From Coturnix japonica (taxonomy: Eukaryota; Chordata; Aves; Galliformes; Phasianidae): a DNA stretch of 64,000 nt. The notes below the pieces were generated by a model. That model was not told where the DNA came from. It saw only the letters and a list, made by a program, of their open reading frames with translations, and made no database searches. Below are positions 58,901 through 64,000 of this stretch, in pieces. The position numbers were made by a program, and so were the translations under genes. The stretch is from NCBI RefSeq assembly GCF_001577835.2, contig NC_029542.1, positions 4,160,773 through 4,224,772 on the forward strand, given 5' to 3'. The stretch's first letter is position 1; the number at the start of each line of letters is the position of its first letter.

Positions 58901-59649
58901 ATCATCACAGCTGTCCGTAGTCTCTTGGCCTTAACGGTAGAAAAAGAAACTTAACTAATTACCCTAGTAGGAAAACGTTGCTGTAGTGAAGCGTGAGGCC
59001 ATTTCTAATAGACTTGCCCAGAGTCTGCAAAATGACACCGTACCTGGTTCTGCAGTTTCTTCAATGTGTTCGGGTAATATGTGCGCTGTAGTCCTTGGAA
59101 CCCAGTGGGACCTTGCCTTTTGCGTACCACTCCACTGATCCAGGCCGTGTCAAGCCGTGCAGCATTTTCTTCCTCCACAAGCCTCCTTACCTTTATCCCA
59201 TGTAGGAGGCCAGGCGCGTCAGTTGAGGTTCTGCATGCAGCTTTTCATTTGTGGAGAGCAGTGAAGAATTCTTCACCAAACCCTGAGTCCACCAAAACCG
59301 CCTCCCCTCGTAGCTAGCCCCCACCCAAGAGCCACCGCTGCCCCCCAAAGCATGAATCCTCCTCGCTGTATCCACCAGAAACCGCCGCACAAAGCTGCCC
59401 CACCTCCATAACCACCTCCCCTATGCCCCGGCAACAGCACCTCCCACATAGCGATCCGTATCCTCACTCCCATACTTTCCACCCATTCCTCCTCCCATTA
59501 GCTGCGCTCCGACTCATTCTAGCCGTAGCTGACTGCCGGGCCAATCCTTCCGCAGGCTGCCGCTGCTGGAACTCCCCTCCGTAGCTGCTCCTGAGCCCTG
59601 CTCCACCAGAAAGCTCTGCTCCAGAGAGCACCCGCGCTCCTCGACATGA

Positions 59650-60366
59650 AGGAAAGGTGTATTTTCCTGGTGGACACACTTGAGGAGATCCTCCAGACTT
59701 GCTGATGCCGCAGCTGCTGCCCCCTCCACCCGCCACCACCGGCTGCCGCATCCGGCCACGCTGCTCGCTGCAATCCTGGATGGTGCTGGGAGGAGGATTT
59801 TTGATGCCACAAGCTCAATATTGGCAGGCAGGCAGGAGTCTGACGCACAAACTCCGCAGTTAGGTGTCACAGCCTGATAAGATTCAGGACTGTAGGAATT
59901 TGCATCCCGCACGCTCCCTCTCAGTCTTATACTTTGGGAACGTGGGTTGTTCGCAGCAGGGAGTTCCTTCTCCCGGGGCATTTACTGGCGCTGTTGTTTG
60001 TGCCAAGAATAATTTGCTGATACAATTATATTTTCGGCTGATATACTCAGGCAATCTATCCATTAGAACTGAGTTTATCGGTGATTGTTTTAGACCAAAA
60101 ACGTTGTGCTCTTCTGCAGTGGCATTCCTTTCGCATTTAGCTTTTCTTCACAGGTTACCGTGGCCTCCTGCAGCCAGGTCTGCCTCATAGGAACGGACCT
60201 CGGTTACCAAAGAAAGCCGACTCTTAGCAGAGGTCTAACACACGTTGTGCAACCTACAGAATGGTCCGGGCAGGAGCGTGACAGCACACTGTGCTGGGAG
60301 AAAGAAAGAATAGAAGATTGATGCCCAAATCTCTCATGTATAAGGCTGTGCAAAATCAAGAGGATT
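59650..60366. other. Upstream flank of KRT9-like locus B
   Basis: About 0.7 kb between the locus B head exon and the next terminal exon. It starts GC-rich (to about 59780) and then becomes average. No TATA box is found 70-90 bases above the tentative start, in contrast to KRT12, 15 and 20. Confidence 0.45.
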
Positions 60367-60461
60367 TTATTTATTCATTCTACATCCCTTTGCTCCAGCG
60401 GTTTTTGTAGCTGCTGCTGCCTTGGAGGGCTGTGGTTTCTCTTCTTGCTCTTTCCCGTACT
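60367..60461 (-). CDS. Candidate terminal exon of an unidentified upstream gene
   Basis: A CGTTGCAG acceptor precedes a frame reading EYGKEQEEKPQPSKAAAATK and ending AGAKGCRMNK, with the stop at 60367 and AATAAA inside the same stretch (60370-60375). The exon starts with two bases of a split codon, the same phase as the last exons of the keratin genes here. A terminal exon of the next type I keratin, whose other exons would lie above 64000, is therefore possible. I do not recognise the lysine/alanine-rich tail, and the first residue E assumes a preceding G. A second frame is also open, ending LEQRDVE. No upstream exon was found within the window. Confidence 0.4.
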
Positions 60462-60469
60462 CTGCAACG

Positions 60470-63400
60470 AATGGTGGTTTAAGACCTTTTTAATATTGTT
60501 ATTAATTATTCATGGTAATGCAGGAGGATTTAAGTAATAAGACTTGAACACTGAGAATTTCGTCCAATCTCGTGGATCCTGCCACCACTCAGGAAATGCT
60601 AATTATGGCAATAGACTCTTTAGCGTGCCTTGCTGTGCGCTTTTTTAAAAGTCAGACCCGCTTCCTTTGTGGGTTTTAGCTCAGCTCACAGGAAAGCTGG
60701 CTCAGAAATCAGAGGAAAACAGCTTTTTTTCACCCGTAGAAAAATGTTGATCAAATCATTATAATGAAGACATTAAGGTGCTTTCAATCACGCTAATAAA
60801 GTCAAAGTAAATTGCAGCTCAATAAGAAGTTTATTAAGCCTGGCAATGACGTGCTAAGTACCCGTGTGGGAAGAGCCGTAAAGGTTTAAGGTTAGAACAG
60901 CTCATTGTCTCATATTTGCTTTACTTACAGGACAGCAGAGCAGTTGTGTGAACTGTGTAGGCCCTACTTTCCATGTGCCAGAGATCAGATCAACTATTAA
61001 AATGTCGACCCATTGTGGAGAGCAAAGCTTCAAGGCTTCCACACCGTGTGGCTGCAGTGCTGTCTGAGCCTTGTGTATCTGAGACACCGGCCACCTACGA
61101 AGTTCTACTCGTGTTGCAGGGGTCATCTTTGCCTGGTGTAAAGCTTGCATAGTTTGGTTCCAACTGGCAAGATCGTATTCCTCAGCACAAGCTGTCTGGC
61201 TCTTACATGCGTCTTCTGGATAGGCGTGTGTGTTCTGCTTCTGCAGTGCAGCTCCTCCATGCAGGACAGCAGGGCAGCACCCCCAGGACCCAGCACGCGG
61301 ATCACACATCACTGCTTTGTCACGCTGCTGCCTGGATCCATGTGCATAATTCTTCTACAAACTCACACGGTCTGCTCTCCAGGCACTTTTTTCTACATTA
61401 AATTCAACATTATTTAACACTTTTCTGGCTGGAACTGCACTTGTACTGTGCTTTGGACGTGTGCTATTTTGTCCGATGTTGCCTTTATTGCTGCTTGTTG
61501 CAATCCTCTTTCAAAAGCTTCCTGATCTTATACTTAGCTGTTTTAATACTCTCAATAGCTGACAGGTTGAATGAAAGCTTTCAGTTGCCGTGATGGTGTG
61601 ATGCGTATTCTCGTGGCGACCCAACGCCAGCGCACAGTAAACAGCTACGCGCAAGCTGGCAGAATGGCAGTGTCACCACAACAGTTTCTGGGATCTGAGC
61701 TGTGCTGAGTGGTGTTGAAAGTCGTCTCTTTACAAACACAAGCGTTTTGGTCTTTCCGTTGTGCTCTTGTGCGTGGGTCGGGACGGTGCGTTGCTGGAGT
61801 GGGGCCCGTTCCTCACGATCCCGACCACCTAGTCAAGCATCCCATCGCTGGCTGCTGACCGTGCTCCTAGTTGGTGTTCGTGGGAGCCACTCGGTAGGTT
61901 TGTTTAATGATAAAGGGCAAAAAATGTTCCAAGGGTTACGTGCAACAACAGAAAGCATTTTGCCCACAAGAGTCTCTTAATCCTGTTTATGCTGCTGTCC
62001 TGCAGTGCAGGTGTGTTGCTGCAGCATGTCTGGCACTGGTGCTGTGTGTCACACATTGCTTCCAAAAATCGAGCCCAGATAAAGACACTTGATGGCCATG
62101 GCTGGCCCAGCACTGACTCAGCCCTGCAGAGCTCTAGGGGTGTTTTGACAGCGCTGTAATGCTGTGCTCAGTGCGTCACGTTATCAGGTAGACAGCCGAC
62201 ATTTCCTGACATCTGCAGCTTTGGCTTCCTTTCACATCACGACCTCTGATCCGTATCGGAGAAGTGGTTGCGTCCCTTCGAGGAGATAGAGGAGGATGGC
62301 TGCGTTGCTGCAGGGTAGAGCAAATGGTGGCTGCTGTGAGCTGCAGTCCTGGACAGAATGTGCTGCTGTCTGTGGGTCTCTGATCAGCAAACCTGAACAT
62401 CTCTCCTGCACACCGATGCCAGTGCTGAATGGCTCAGGCAGGTGCTGGAGCTTAATTCTCCTTGGATCCATTTTAATCTCTTGCTCAGGGCACATCACTC
62501 TCGGCAGAAACGTTCTATAAGAAGAGGTCTGTTATTCACTGGGAGTCAATGTTTCTCTCGCTGATTCCCACTTTCATCTCTAAATATTCCTCTGAAACTC
62601 ACAATGATTTTCTTGAGGGAACTTTACATGGACCCGGCCCTGGAATGGCTCGGAGGGGTTCCACACTGTGCCCTGAACCCTGACTGTGGGCTCCTGCATC
62701 TGCTCTATTGCACGCCTGCAGAGGTCAAGGGCCATGTCCTGAGGATGCAGCCCCAATGGCTGATTTGCCTGTGGTGCTCCCATGGGTGCAGGACGTGTAC
62801 CCCCACCTCCCGCTCCCATCCAGGTGCGGCCTCACTCATCCCTTTTCCCCCGCCAGCACCCACAGAGCTGCATCCCTTGCTGCATATTCTGCAGCACAGG
62901 CAGCCTCCAGTCGGCTGACAGCACAGTGGCTCGGTTGCTGAACAAAGGGGGGAGAAGACAGAACAGTTCTATAGGCAGATCTTGAACATTGGAATCCCAA
63001 GCAGTGTGTTCAGGTGCGGGCGACAAGGACGCTCTGGCGAGCTGCTGGGGAGCTCTGGACAGAACAGAGCAGTGCGTGCCTACGTTTATTTTTGCCAAAG
63101 GTTGCTCTGAAGGTCCATGTTCCACACGGCACTGCAATTTTCTTGCTCAGAGCACTAACAGCCAACTGCAATAAGTGTTGCCAAATTGCAACATTTGGTG
63201 CTCGGTAAAATTAAAGCTTATTATGCAGATTAATGCCTTTTGCAAAGTGCGTGCACATAAACCTGCTAGGCCGTCCTCCCTCCCAGTCAGTCCCGCTCAG
63301 GGGCCCCGCTACCTGAGCACACCCCGAGGCTGCAGGCAGCTCCATATTTCCTCCAAAGGCGGTTTTGGGCAGTTTGGTTCTGGGGCTCGTGATTCCTCTC

Positions 63401-64000
63401 CACACACCGATTTGTCAACTGTTTTGTGTATGTCACAACGGCTGCTCTCTACAGTGCAACTTCGCCTGTAGTGGTGCTTGTGAAACTGCAGATCGTTGTA
63501 TAAAACAATAATGGAAGAGAAATTATTAACCCGTTAACTTGCGCGTTCCCACTGTGGTTTCAGTTCATCCAGACGTGGTGCCTGCCATAGATTTAAAGGG
63601 ACGTGCAGGGGATTTTTGCAGTTAGATGAAGCTGGGGATCAGGATTGCCTTTTAGCACACTGCAGCATTCAGGGTTGTCAATAGCGGCTTCTCTGTCCAG
63701 TTGCTCTCTGTGAAGGTTGGCCGGTCCTGGTGGTGCCACAGAGGCTGGTCAGAGGAATTTTATGTCGCTTAAAGTCGGATCCCGTTGGCCGAGCTCCCCG
63801 GCGTGAGGGCAAATTGCCGATGAATCACCACAACACGTTCGTGCCTACAACTCGGGCACGTCCGAGTCCCTTTTCCCACGGCCTCCCACTGGAGTCAGCG
63901 TTTCTCAACCTCCTCCAGGGCCTTATGGCCGCCTTCAGAGTGAGAAAAGTGAGCTCGTGACAGCCCGACTTGGGCCAAACCAGGAGGGCAAATGAGAGGC
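60470..64000. other. Upstream end of the window, no gene recognised
   Basis: About 3.5 kb without a keratin exon. Several minus-strand frames stay open for 75-135 codons (60902-61312, 62232-62498, 62580-62819); none has a firm match. One at 62580-62819 contains QGTVWNPSEPFQGRV, faintly like the major homology region of retroviral capsids, so an old, broken retrovirus relic cannot be excluded. No LTR pair was seen. Confidence 0.4.

Larger units (their letters stand above)
55314..59647 (-). pseudogene. KRT9-like type I keratin locus B, frame-broken, possibly an assembly artefact
   Basis: Pieces in transcript order: exon 1 (59647-59044), exon 2 (58270-58176), exon 3 (57882-57725), exon 4 (57526-57360), exon 5 (57034-56901), exon 6 (56700-56469), then an extra partial exon 6 (about 55935-55814), exon 7 (55652-55561) and exon 8 (55333-55314). 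Exons 2-6 measure 95, 158, 167, 134 and 232 bp against the canonical 83, 157, 162, 126 and 221, so every one is too long. Short correct blocks alternate between frames, for example NVEVNATPGTNLMEKLNEMR in exon 4, MEEVNQQVHTSGQEI in exon 5, ESQNEEYKML in exon 6 and LLSTNEK in exon 1. Splice borders are kept. Tail exons are intact, with SQSYSSSSFSQSQSGE and C-terminus GQSRVC. KRT9 affinity follows from the same marks as locus A and from LDIEQQRTMN in exon 2 (human LDIDNTRMT). The start at 59647 (MSRSAGALSG) is tentative. Confidence 0.72.

Noticed and set aside
48702-59647. Assignment of the two broken loci to KRT14, KRT16 or KRT17
   Set aside because: Exon 4 and 5 wording (VEVNAAPGQDLTKVLNDLR, VTSSSQDIQT) and the serine-rich tail fit KRT9 better, and KRT9 follows KRT19 in mammals. 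The KRT14-type tail motif VHDGKVVS is absent.

Overview
This window is vertebrate genomic DNA from a bird, most likely chicken or a close galliform. It carries a compact part of the type I (acidic) alpha-keratin cluster. The evidence is multi-exon genes with the type I keratin exon pattern (internal exons of 83, 157, 162, 126 and about 221 bp), the gene order, and short CR1 LINE fragments of the kind usual in birds. No bacterial-type genes are present. Every recognisable gene lies on the minus strand, so the first exon of each gene has the highest coordinate.

From low to high coordinate the layout is: KRT222 (1595-4711), KRT12 (7123-10684), KRT20 (12379-15845), an empty stretch of about 8 kb, KRT23 (23797-31076), KRT15 (33782-37605), KRT19 (40208-43873), a degenerate KRT9-like locus (48702-51456), a second KRT9-like locus with many reading-frame breaks (55314-59647), and a terminal exon of an unidentified gene (60367-60461). 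This is the mammalian order KRT222-12-20-23-15-19-9. The mammalian blocks KRT24-28/KRT10, KRT39/40, the hair keratins, the keratin-associated proteins and KRT13 are missing. KRT23 and KRT15 are separated by only about 2.5 kb.

Six genes (KRT222, 12, 20, 23, 15, 19) have joined exons with consistent phase and GT-AG borders. Predicted lengths are 278, 513, 435, 432, 460 or 468 (two possible KRT15 tails) and 423 residues. Type I keratins pair with type II keratins, which are not in this window, to build the 10-nm filaments of epithelial cells. KRT12 is the corneal keratin, KRT20 and KRT23 are mainly gut and simple-epithelial, KRT15 is basal stratified, and KRT19 is simple or ductal. KRT222 is a headless, rod-shortened relative.

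The oddest part is 48.4-60 kb. Two KRT9-like genes have well-preserved tail exons and polyadenylation signals, but their rod and head exons are full of small insertions or deletions. In the second locus every measured internal exon is longer than the canonical size. An extra third copy of exon 6 is fused to a glycine-loop-like minisatellite. Either these are real pseudogenes, or this stretch is unpolished or misjoined assembly around an intact tandem KRT9-like family. The last 3.5 kb holds no recognisable keratin exon. Positions were read by eye from the sequence; no alignment or database search was run.
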